A DNA stretch of 64,000 bases from NCBI GenBank assembly GCA_963663005.2, contig CAXXHH010000010.1:186001-250000 (forward strand), given 5' to 3'. The DNA is from CAINVV01 sp963663005. GTDB taxonomy: Bacteria; Bacteroidota; Bacteroidia; Bacteroidales; Prolixibacteraceae. Position numbers and translations under genes: made by a program. Shown here one piece after another: positions 56,186 to 64,000 of this stretch. Each line of letters opens with the position of its first letter. The first letter of the stretch is position 1. The notes beneath the pieces are model-generated. The model had not been told where the DNA came from, made no database searches, and saw nothing but the letters and a program-made list of their open reading frames with translations.

Positions 56186-59100
56186 ATGAAAGAAAATCGC
56201 GTCTTTATTAGATTATTAATGGTTTTAATACCCTGGCTACTTGCGGGTCTGTCTGTTGTGGCACAGAACACGGTGTATTCCGGAAAGGTCACTGAGCAGG
56301 ATGGATCTTCAGTTCCCGGAGTATCTGTTGTCGTGAAGGGACAAAGTATTGGAACAACGACAGATATGGAAGGAAAGTTTACAATATCAGTTCCTCCCGG
56401 TTCCAAAACATTGGTTTTTTCGTTCATCGGCCTTAAGGCACAAGAGGTTTTGCTTGGAGCGAATAAAACGCTAAGTGTCACGATGCTATCCGAGACTGTA
56501 GACGTAGAGGAGGTAGTTGTAGTCGGTTTTGGTACACAGAAAAAGGTAAATCTTACCGGAGCTGTGGCCGCCGTAAAAATTGACGAAAAACTCACAAACC
56601 GTGCTTTAACCAACTTGTCTTCGGGTATGTCTGGTCTGGTTCCCGGTCTGGCAGTAACCCAATCCTCCGGTATGGCAGGAAACGACAATGCCAGCATGAT
56701 CATCCGTGGATTAGGTACAGTGAACTCGTCTTCTCCGCTGGTTGTAGTGGATGGAATGCCCGATGTGGATATCAACAGGATAAATATGAATGATGTTGAA
56801 AGCATCTCAGTTCTGAAAGATGCCGCCTCTTCTGCTGTGTACGGTTCCCGTGCGGCAAACGGCGTTATCCTGATCACAACAAAATCAGGTAAGGGAAGCG
56901 GTAAAACTTCTCTCAATTTCTCTACTTCTTATGCTGCTACAATGCCTACCAAAGCATATGATTTTATGGCCGACTATCCGCGTGCGCTTACGCTTGAGCA
57001 ACGCGCAGCAGCAGTAAACACCCTGCGTGCAAACTACCTGTACAAGGATGGCACGATTGATCAGTGGCTGGCTCTGGGCATGATCAATCCGCTTCAATAT
57101 CCAAATACCGACTGGTGGAAGATTATCATGCGCAACGGTTCTGTAAAGAATTATAACCTGTCTGCTACGGGAAGTAATGACAAATCGAACTTCTTTATTT
57201 CTGTTGGCGTGATGGATCAGCAGGGATTGCAGATCAACAACGACAATACGCGCTACAATGCCCGTTTTAACTATGATTACAAAGTCAAGAACAACTTTAA
57301 TGTAGGGGTTAAATTTGCAGGAAACTGGTCAAAATACACCTATTTCTTTGCACAGGGGTTCACGGATCCTTCTTCTACAAATACAGCTGGTTATGATATG
57401 CAATATGCTATTTCCGGGATTACTCCTTATGATCCGGTAACTGGCTATTATGGTGGCGTTATGGCCTACAGCGAAGACCCTCAGGCCTATAACCCATACA
57501 CCTATTATATCAACAACCTGAACCATCAGAGCCGTCAGGAAGCCAACACCAGCATTTACGGTGAGTGGCAGCCAATCAAAGGTTTATCTGCCCGTTTGGA
57601 TTATCAGTTGAATTATTACAACCAGTTTGCATGGAGTGCTGCAACGCCGAACCAGGCTTACAACTTCCAGAGACAAGCATTCGGAACACGCGTTTATGTT
57701 GGTGCCAATGCAGGCGTAAGCAATTCTACCAACACAGGTTACAAAACCCAGTTAAACGCAAGTCTGAATTACCACAAGACGATCGCCAAAAATCATGACC
57801 TTAGCGCAATGTTCGTTTACAGCGAGGAATATTGGTACGATCGTTTTCAATCTTCTTCCAGAAATGACCGTCTTTATCCTTCCCTACATGAGATTGATGC
57901 CGCTCTGACAACTATCCAGTCGACAGGTGGTAACTCAAGTACTGAAGGTCTCAAATCATACATCGGTCGTTTGAACTATTCGGCTTATGACAAATATCTG
58001 TTCGAAGCCAACTTCCGTTATGACGGCTCTTCTAAATTCCTGCCAGGACATCAATTCGGATTTTTCCCATCGGCCGCTATCGGATGGCGTTTTACTCAGG
58101 AAGATTTCCTGAAACAATACACCGAGAAATGGCTCAGCAGCGGTAAATTCCGCGTATCCTACGGTAGTTTGGGTAACAACAGCGGTGTTGGCCGTTACGA
58201 ACAACAACCCACATTGGACGCAAGTGCCTATATGACCGGCGGTACCATTGTTAATGGTTTTGTTGCGCAAAAAATGACCAACGTCAATCTTTCATGGGAA
58301 ACAACCACCGTATTAAATGTTGGTTTTGACCTTGGATTTATCAAAAATCACCTTACGACAGAAATCGATTATTACGATCGTCTGACAACCGGAATGAACC
58401 AACCTTCATCCATGTCAATCCTTTTGACAGGTGCTTATGATGCTCCCCGCGTTAACATCGGAAACCTGCGCAACCGTGGTATTGAAGCCAACATTACCTG
58501 GAAAAACAATATCGGTAAAGTTAATTACATGTTGAATGTCAACGCTTCCTATAACGCAACACAACTTGAAACATGGAGCGGATTCCTCGACAGAGGTTAT
58601 ACATTCCTAAACATGCCTTACCACTTTGTTTACAGTTATGAAGACAAAGGAATTGCCAAAACATGGCAGGATGTTTACAATGCAACGCCACAGGGTGCCT
58701 CCCCCGGCGACCTTCTGTTAAAGGATATCAATGGTGATGGCAGAATCGACGGTAATGACCAGGTCGCTCATACTAATATCCAGAGAGACAGGCCGACTAC
58801 CAACTTCGGTTTTACTGCAAGCGCTCAATGGAACGGTTTCGACATCAATGTTTTGTTGCAAGGTGCCGCAGGTCGTAAAGACTTCTGGTTAAACAACTTC
58901 AACACAACCAACATTCCACAGTCACGTTATGCTGCAAGCTGGGTACAGTGGACCAATCCATGGTCAGTATCTAATCCTGACGGTATCTGGCCTCGTTTGG
59001 CAGGTCCTGGAAACAATGTTACCACAACCAGTTTCTGGCTAGACAACCTTGCCTATCTTCGCGTGAAAAACGTTCAGATTGGATACAACCTTCCAAAAAG

Positions 59101-59266
59101 ATGGATGTCAAAGTTAAGTGTCGACAATCTGCGCATTTATGCTTCCGCTGAGAACCTTGCTACTTTCACGAAATTCAGAGGACTCGATCCAGAACGAATG
59201 GGAAATGCAAGTGATATGTATCCTTTGAACAAATCGTTCTCAATTGGTATAAACCTTGGTTTTTAA
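56186..59266 (+). CDS. SusC/RagA-family TonB-dependent transporter (second locus)
   Basis: 1026 residues from ATG 56186 (signal LLMVLIPWLLAGLSVVAQ); the longer frame starts at TTG. It has a carboxypeptidase-like N-domain (SGKVTEQDGSSVPGVSVVV), VEEVVVVGFGTQKKVNLTGA, a plug (MIIRGLGTVNSSSPLVVVDG; VLKDAASSAVYGSRAANGVI) and a barrel ending SIGINLGF. It is intact, in contrast to its damaged SusD partner 12 bases downstream. It differs from the first SusC and so probably carries another oligosaccharide. Confidence 0.95.
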   Translation: MKENRVFIRLLMVLIPWLLAGLSVVAQNTVYSGKVTEQDGSSVPGVSVVVKGQSIGTTTDMEGKFTISVPPGSKTLVFSFIGLKAQEVLLGANKTLSVTMLSETVDVEEVVVVGFGTQKKVNLTGAVAAVKIDEKLTNRALTNLSSGMSGLVPGLAVTQSSGMAGNDNASMIIRGLGTVNSSSPLVVVDGMPDVDINRINMNDVESISVLKDAASSAVYGSRAANGVILITTKSGKGSGKTSLNFSTSYAATMPTKAYDFMADYPRALTLEQRAAAVNTLRANYLYKDGTIDQWLALGMINPLQYPNTDWWKIIMRNGSVKNYNLSATGSNDKSNFFISVGVMDQQGLQINNDNTRYNARFNYDYKVKNNFNVGVKFAGNWSKYTYFFAQGFTDPSSTNTAGYDMQYAISGITPYDPVTGYYGGVMAYSEDPQAYNPYTYYINNLNHQSRQEANTSIYGEWQPIKGLSARLDYQLNYYNQFAWSAATPNQAYNFQRQAFGTRVYVGANAGVSNSTNTGYKTQLNASLNYHKTIAKNHDLSAMFVYSEEYWYDRFQSSSRNDRLYPSLHEIDAALTTIQSTGGNSSTEGLKSYIGRLNYSAYDKYLFEANFRYDGSSKFLPGHQFGFFPSAAIGWRFTQEDFLKQYTEKWLSSGKFRVSYGSLGNNSGVGRYEQQPTLDASAYMTGGTIVNGFVAQKMTNVNLSWETTTVLNVGFDLGFIKNHLTTEIDYYDRLTTGMNQPSSMSILLTGAYDAPRVNIGNLRNRGIEANITWKNNIGKVNYMLNVNASYNATQLETWSGFLDRGYTFLNMPYHFVYSYEDKGIAKTWQDVYNATPQGASPGDLLLKDINGDGRIDGNDQVAHTNIQRDRPTTNFGFTASAQWNGFDINVLLQGAAGRKDFWLNNFNTTNIPQSRYAASWVQWTNPWSVSNPDGIWPRLAGPGNNVTTTSFWLDNLAYLRVKNVQIGYNLPKRWMSKLSVDNLRIYASAENLATFTKFRGLDPERMGNASDMYPLNKSFSIGINLGF

Positions 59267-59278
59267 TAAGCTGAAATT

Positions 59279-61123
59279 ATGAAAAGATTAAATTTCAAAA
59301 TATTTGTCCCTGTCTGCATTCGCAGGAATGGCATTTTTCGCCAGTTCATGTACGAAAAATCTACTGGAGCAAACACCTACTGTAGATTTACCTTCTTCAG
59401 CTTTTTGGAAAACAGAAGCTGATGCAACCACCGCCCTCATGGGTGCCTATTCATCGGTAAGACCACTTTTTGACAGGGATTACTATTTTGACGGTCAGGG
59501 TGAATATGTAAGAACCCGCGGAACAAGCACGACAAGTGGCAACCTCCGTTTAGGCGATGCTTACAATGGTGGAAACTACAATCCGAACGGTTATGGAAGC
59601 AGTTTCGATAAGATGTACCGTTACCTGTACGGTGGTGTCAACCGCTGTAACTATGTGATTGAAAACGTAAAAGCCATGCTTCCGACAGCCAGCGCCACCT
59701 CGGTTCCCGGACTTGAAGCTGTTATCGGTGAAGCCAAGCTTCTTCGTGGAATGGTCTATTTCCGACTGATCTCCATGTGGGGTGACGTTCCTTACTTTAC
59801 TTATATTGCTTATAAGGATGCAGATGTCGCAACACTGGCAAGAATTCCGATCGCGCAGATCAAGGATTCAATCATGGCCGACTTCACCTATGCATTTGAC
59901 AAACTTCCTGCTAAGGCTGCTGTTTCAGGTCGTGCTGCAAAGCCCGCTGCTCTGGCTTTCAGAGGTAAACTGCAACTTTATTGGGCATCCTGGAATAAAA
60001 ACGGATGGCCTGAACTGGATACTTTCAAACCAAGTGCAGTTGCTGCAACTGATGCTTTCAAAGCTGCTGCCGCCGACTTCAACGCTGTAATCAATAATTA
60101 TGGTCTTACACTCTTCCGCAACGGCGATCCAGGCGATTGGGGAACATTGGGAAATGCAGATGTACTTCCAAATTACTTCTATCTTTTCATGCCTGCTGCC
60201 AACAATGATCCGGAGCTCATCATGGCCTTCACCCATGGTGGTACAGGAACCAATCAGGGAGAAGAGCTGATGCGTGATGTTGCAGGTCGTTCTCACGAAG
60301 GTTCACAATGCTGGTGTTCTCCAAGGTATGAGATTGCCGACAGGTATCAGTCGACTATTACAGGCGATTTCGCTACTCCGCTGATTCCTACCAATCCAAC
60401 ATCGGCAGGTGCCAGAACAAAACCAAACTCTGCCGTTAATCCGGCCAGTTACCTCAACCGCGACTACCGCATGAAAGCTTCCATCCAATGGGATTATGAA
60501 ATGAGCGTTGGTCTTGCTTCATTGAAATCTACCGGAATGTGCCCTTTCATCTACAAAACCTGGGCAGGGGCAGTCGTCATCAATGGCGTTTCTTACCTTA
60601 CATACAACACGGACGGTACAAACTCTGGGTATGTATTCCGCAAATTCCTGCGTAATTATGCCGGTCAGGGACGTAGCGATGGTGATTACAGCTATCCTGT
60701 TATGAGACTTTGCTGATGTCTATCTGATGTATGCCGAGGCTACAAATGAAGTGAACGGTCCCGCAGGCTGATGCAATCGCCCTGGTAAATAAAGTTCGTC
60801 GTCGTGGTAACTTACCAGCACTTGCTGCTTCCAAAACAGGAGATAAAGCAACATTCTTTTCCGCTATTGAACAAGAGCGTATTGTTGAGCTATTCGCCGA
60901 AGGACAACGTTCATTTGACCTCCGCAGATGGAGAGCCATCGAACGGGTTTGGTGCCCACCTTACGGACTTGGCTTATGGCGTATCGATACCAATGGCGCT
61001 AATCAACAGCAATATTTTGTGAATACATCTGAGTTGGCTTATCAACAGTGTTATATTTTCAGGATTCCGCCAAGCGAGCGTAACCGCAATCCAAATCTGA
61101 CTCAGAACAAGCCATGGTTGTAA
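59279..61123 (+). pseudogene. SusD/RagB-family lipoprotein with three frameshifts
   Basis: The SusD gene reads through only if one base is removed at three places, each in a homopolymer run: CCC 59308-59310, TTT 60709-60711 and CCC 60760-60762. Corrected, it starts MKRLNFKIFVLSAFAGM at ATG 59279. It has a lipobox Cys (FFASSC), runs through AKLLRGMVYFRLISMWGDVPY, VMRLADVYLMYAEATNEV, ALVNKVRRRG and EQERIVELFAEGQRSFDLR, and ends NKPWL at 61121-61123, about 613 residues. As it stands only 59304-60716 is open. All three are +1 insertions in short runs, which suits sequencing error, but true decay is possible. Confidence 0.85.
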
Positions 61124-61160
61124 TAATCGCAATGAAATAAAAATTTAAAATTAATACGCA

Positions 61161-61574
61161 ATGAAAAAATATTTAATCACACTCGTAACAATCGTCCTTA
61201 TCACATTCGCATTTGTTCGATGTGCTAAGAATTTCCCTGTGGACGAAGACGGCTTGCTAATTACAACCAGGGGACAATGTTATGTCGGCAACTTCGAACT
61301 GCTCGGCGCTGATTTTCAGACTGTCAGAACAACATCCGCTGTCATTGACACAACTGCGCTGACAATTAATACGATGGTATTGTACGGCACGGGATTTGAA
61401 AAATCTGTATCCTCAGTTTTCACTGGTTACGGATGCTAAATTGGATCCTAAAATTACCGGGAAAGTCGATTTCCCTCAGACTTGACAAATCCCAAAAAGT
61501 ACACGGTAATTTCCGGTAACCGACTCGTGCGGAAAACTTACACAGTCTATATTACAGTTCAACCGAAACCATAA
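61161..61574 (+). pseudogene. Small lipoprotein next to SusD, frameshifted
   Basis: ATG at 61161 opens MKKYLITLVTIVLITFAFV, a probable lipoprotein signal (VRC). The open frame stops at 61439, but similarity of style continues in other frames. Removing one G at 61391-61393 gives LYGTDLKNLYPQFSLVTDA, and adding one C at 61473-61475 gives SDLTNPKKYTVISGN to a stop at 61572-61574, about 137 residues. The C-terminal half looks like the Ig-like domain of DUF5018-type surface proteins that accompany SusD. Function unknown; probably glycan binding at the surface. Confidence 0.65.
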
Positions 61575-61585
61575 AAAAACAGACT

Positions 61586-62572
61586 ATGCAACGTAAATAT
61601 TTAAATTTAACAGCAATTCTAGTGGTGTTGATTTTCTTCGCTTCCTGTACGAACGAAGAATACTCCCTGCCGCTGGGAAAAACGGGGTTGAACAATGATT
61701 GTATCAAAAGAACCCTTGGTCCCAATATCGTCGGCAATAACATTGAATTTGCCTACGCAATTGCCCTGCCAAAATCAGAAGGTAAGATCGTATCTGCCAA
61801 AGTGGACGCTACAATTGCAGGCGCTTCAACGACCTATCTTGAAAACAGGTCATTTTATACCAGTTCAAGCGGTGTCGATACTCCTGTAACCGTAGGATCA
61901 CCATCTGTGAACACGAATAATTCGACAATGGTTACCTTTACCAAGGACACCTGCGCCGCTACTCTTCGCTATTTTTACACTGTTCCGGAAGCAGCCAGAG
62001 GTGGTTCTGTATCCTTCACATTCTCTGCAACGGATAGTCAGGGCAGAACTGTGAAATACGATATGGGACCTTACGCCATAACCAAAATGGATATGAAACT
62101 GGATCTGGTAGCAACCGATAACAAGGCAATGTATCTTTCAATTGCAGATATGGCATTGTACGACGCCACAACTGCGGTCGCCAATGCATCAAAGATTGAC
62201 CTGGTCTATCTCTATCGGAACATTGCCGGCATTACGTTTACACATGCTTTGGTTTCTCCCGCTGCAGGTGCGGAATTCCTGCCGGGAATCACTTTGCCTT
62301 CCGGCGTAAATAGTAGTACGAAAATGTCTAAGACTTGGGCCCTCAATGATTTCAATCTTGCACGCCTGCAGTATGGAATCTACATTGATGATGTTGATTT
62401 TACAGTTCTCGACTTCACCAATGCCCCCAACTACATCCTCAATCTGAAAGCGCAGGCTGGTACCTGGGTTGAGACTGCCGATGGTAAATACAGAGCTTAC
62501 ATTTATATAAATGCCGTGAATAATACCGCACCAAGCATGACGATAAGTATTAAGCGTTATACAATGAAGTAG
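61586..62572 (+). CDS. DUF4466-like surface lipoprotein
   Basis: 328 residues with a lipoprotein signal (ILVVLIFFASC; Cys about 21). The body contains NNDCIKRTLGPNIVGNNIEF, KDTCAATLRYFYTVPEAARG, SVSFTFSATDSQGRTVKYDM and MYLSIADMALYD, which I recognise as the DUF4466 family of SusD-associated lipoproteins. They are beta-sandwich proteins thought to bind glycans at the surface. It is intact and starts 12 bases after the frameshifted lipoprotein; transcription probably stops at the hairpin 62588-62614. Confidence 0.75.
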   Translation: MQRKYLNLTAILVVLIFFASCTNEEYSLPLGKTGLNNDCIKRTLGPNIVGNNIEFAYAIALPKSEGKIVSAKVDATIAGASTTYLENRSFYTSSSGVDTPVTVGSPSVNTNNSTMVTFTKDTCAATLRYFYTVPEAARGGSVSFTFSATDSQGRTVKYDMGPYAITKMDMKLDLVATDNKAMYLSIADMALYDATTAVANASKIDLVYLYRNIAGITFTHALVSPAAGAEFLPGITLPSGVNSSTKMSKTWALNDFNLARLQYGIYIDDVDFTVLDFTNAPNYILNLKAQAGTWVETADGKYRAYIYINAVNNTAPSMTISIKRYTMK

Positions 62573-62587
62573 AAATAAAATTATATT

Positions 62588-62623
62588 AGAGAGGTCGTTT
62601 ATGACGGCCTCTCTTTTTATTTT
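62588..62623 (+). terminator. Intrinsic terminator after the DUF4466-like gene
   Basis: An 11-bp stem with one G-U pair (62588-62598 with 62604-62614; outer AGAGAGG/CCTCTCT), loop TTATG, followed by TTTTATTTT. It lies 15 bases after the stop and separates the susCD-lipoprotein unit from the lyase gene. Confidence 0.88.
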
Positions 62624-62742
62624 GGTATCATTTTACGAAATACCCATATGCAGCTTTCACACTAACCAAAAATGATTAACCGGGTATTGGTTGCGCCGAT
62701 CTTCGATTCTATTTGACCATTAAAAAGCAAAATTATAAACAA

Positions 62743-64000
62743 ATGAAAAAGACAGCATTCAGAATTTTTGTGATGGCTTTTGCCATTTTGCTTTCCGGCA
62801 AGGAGCAAATTTTCGCTCAGAAATTTGTTCATCCGGGAATAGATCAGACGGCGGCCGACCTTGCCTACATGAAGAAGCAGGTCGACGCGGGCGCTCAACC
62901 CTGGAAAGATGCATTCGAACGACTTAAAACTGCCACAGATCTTCAATTTCAGGTAAATCCGTTTACACACGTTCTCCGCGGACCGTACGGCAAACCCAAT
63001 ATTGGTGGCGACGACCTCTCCAAAGGCTCCAATATGGCCTATAATTGTGCCTTGATGGGCTATCTCACCAACGACAAAGCTTATTCCTCGAAAGCGATAG
63101 AAATTATCAATTCCTGGACGCCGGTCATTTGGGATTTTGACTACAACGATGCCAAGCTCTTAGCTGGCTGGACCGGACACATCCTATGCAATGCAGCCGA
63201 AATTTTGCGTTATACCAATTCCGGCTGGCAACAACAAGACATTGACCGCTTTACCCAAATGCTGATGACGGTTTACTATCCGTTGATGCGCTTCTACTAT
63301 CCACAAGCCAATGGAAACTGGGACGGAGCCATAATCCATTCCATTTTGGCCATTGCAATTTTTACCGATAATCACGAAATGTTCGATAACGCCATTGACC
63401 ATTTTTACCACTCACCGGTCAACGGCAGCATCTTCAAATATATTTACCCAAGCGGTCAGTGCCAGGAGTCGATGCGTGACCAGGGACACGTGCAGCTGGG
63501 TCTGGGCGAATTTGCCGGAGCTGCAAAGATTGCTTACACGCAGGGCATTGATTTATTCTCAGCAGCAAACAACAGGATCGCACTCGGCTACGAATATACC
63601 GCTCAGTTCCTGATGGGAAAAACACCCCACTGCTACGGAAAAATTTCCGAAAAGGCGAAAAATCTACGCGACGATTACGAATATGTTTACCGCCATTATG
63701 CGGCTCAGGGAATCGAACTTCCATACACCAAAATGGCCGCCGACTCAATTCGATCAAAAGCCAACAGAAGTGTCTTAACCGCCTTCCGCGCACCTACCGG
63801 GAAAGCCGTAACCAAAAAAGAGAAACCTGCCCCTTCAGCTATTGCCTATCCTGCTGGCGCCTTGGAAAATGCTGTCAGTAAGGCACCGACTAATGCTATC
63901 AGGGTCGCTCCGGGTCAATCCATTCAGGATGCACTGGATCAGGCGGCAGGAAAAAATGGTTGGGTAGTGGCAACTGCCGGACTTCACAAGCTTCCGGGTA
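62743..64000 (+). CDS. Alginate-lyase-like polysaccharide lyase with start of a second domain (cut by window edge)
   Basis: ATG 62743 opens a frame still open at the window end (419 codons). A signal peptide (FRIFVMAFAILLSGKEQIFAQ) is followed by an (alpha/alpha) toroid with WDFDYNDAKLLAGWTGHIL, NGNWDGAIIHSILAIAIF, YIYPSGQCQESMRDQGHVQLG and NNRIALGYEYTAQF. These are alginate-lyase superfamily features, as in PL38-type glucuronan lyases, with Asn/His/Tyr/Arg candidates for catalysis. From about residue 385 IRVAPGQSIQDALDQAAG begins what looks like a right-handed beta-helix. Combined with GH88 in the same locus, it probably cuts a uronic-acid polymer; the exact substrate is unknown. Confidence 0.75.
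   Translation, partial: MKKTAFRIFVMAFAILLSGKEQIFAQKFVHPGIDQTAADLAYMKKQVDAGAQPWKDAFERLKTATDLQFQVNPFTHVLRGPYGKPNIGGDDLSKGSNMAYNCALMGYLTNDKAYSSKAIEIINSWTPVIWDFDYNDAKLLAGWTGHILCNAAEILRYTNSGWQQQDIDRFTQMLMTVYYPLMRFYYPQANGNWDGAIIHSILAIAIFTDNHEMFDNAIDHFYHSPVNGSIFKYIYPSGQCQESMRDQGHVQLGLGEFAGAAKIAYTQGIDLFSAANNRIALGYEYTAQFLMGKTPHCYGKISEKAKNLRDDYEYVYRHYAAQGIELPYTKMAADSIRSKANRSVLTAFRAPTGKAVTKKEKPAPSAIAYPAGALENAVSKAPTNAIRVAPGQSIQDALDQAAGKNGWVVATAGLHKLPG

Noticed and set aside
56179..56916. 245-residue minus-strand open frame
   Set aside because: Antisense to the conserved N-domain and plug of SusC; Thr/Ser/Pro-rich composition typical of an antisense shadow.
60804..61022. Separate small gene after the SusD stop
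   Set aside because: The correct frame of this stretch is the SusD C-terminus (EQERIVELFAEGQRSF...); the 72-residue frame is an out-of-frame shadow.

Overview
The window looks like a chromosomal segment of a member of the Bacteroidota, most likely Bacteroidales or Marinilabiliales; I cannot name a genus. The reasons are two SusC/SusD outer-membrane glycan importers, two one-polypeptide hybrid two-component sensors (HTCS), secreted and lipoprotein carbohydrate-active enzymes in long same-strand runs, and a promoter ahead of kduI that fits the Bacteroides-type -33/-7 pattern (ATTG, 20 bases, TATATTTG).

Layout, left to right. (1) 1-5389, minus strand, AT-rich: part of a Dnd-type DNA phosphorothioation cluster (DndE cut by the window edge, DndD, a 65-residue small protein). 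It is headed by an unusual 915-residue protein that combines RNA-polymerase-alpha-CTD-like, sigma-4-like helix-turn-helix, winged-helix-like and four helicase-associated-like repeats. No dndB or dndC lies upstream in this window. (2) 5390-6610: non-coding, with REP-like hairpins and a perfect 17-bp inverted repeat, ending at a tRNA-Arg(UCU) whose 3' end faces the dnd genes, as expected for an island boundary. (3) 6709-9332: asnA with its terminator, then a non-coding stretch with more REP-like hairpins and three tandem copies of a ~421-bp repeat. (4) 9369-12024: DUF2891 protein, PhnP-like metallo-hydrolase and RsmI-like methyltransferase. (5) 12077-15653: kduI-kduD-kdgK-eda, the complete route from 5-keto-4-deoxyuronate to pyruvate and glyceraldehyde 3-phosphate, with a divergent LacI-family regulator at 15892-16917. 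(6) 17055-39307: an eleven-gene minus-strand pectin utilisation locus (GH105, SusC, SusD, LamG protein, PL10, tandem esterase, beta-helix/DUF6298 protein, GH43, a PL10-esterase-CE8 fusion, GH43, GH28). (7) 39691-43776: first HTCS. (8) 43856-46928: LarA-like lactate racemase and lactate permease. (9) 47109-50515: Tat-exported Gfo/Idh/MocA oxidoreductase, PmoA-family (DUF6807) protein and a GATase-like/DUF4350-like protein. (10) 50596-54720: second HTCS, divergent from (11) 54915-64000, a second locus: GH88, SusC, a SusD with three frameshifts, a frameshifted small lipoprotein, a DUF4466-like lipoprotein and an alginate-lyase-like protein cut by the right edge.

How it works together (inference from the families). 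Surface and periplasmic PL10, CE8, GH28, GH43 and esterase enzymes strip and cut methylated and acetylated pectin. SusC/SusD import the oligosaccharides. GH105 and GH88 release the unsaturated uronic acid, which becomes 5-keto-4-deoxyuronate and enters the KduI-KduD-KdgK-Eda pathway. The HTCS proteins probably sense oligosaccharides of the two loci. The LacI protein probably controls the uronate pathway through the palindrome GCAATCGATTGC, which overlaps the -33 box of kduI; a related palindrome, GCAAACGTTTGC, lies upstream of the main locus. The lactate genes may handle lactate made from rhamnose, but that link is speculative.
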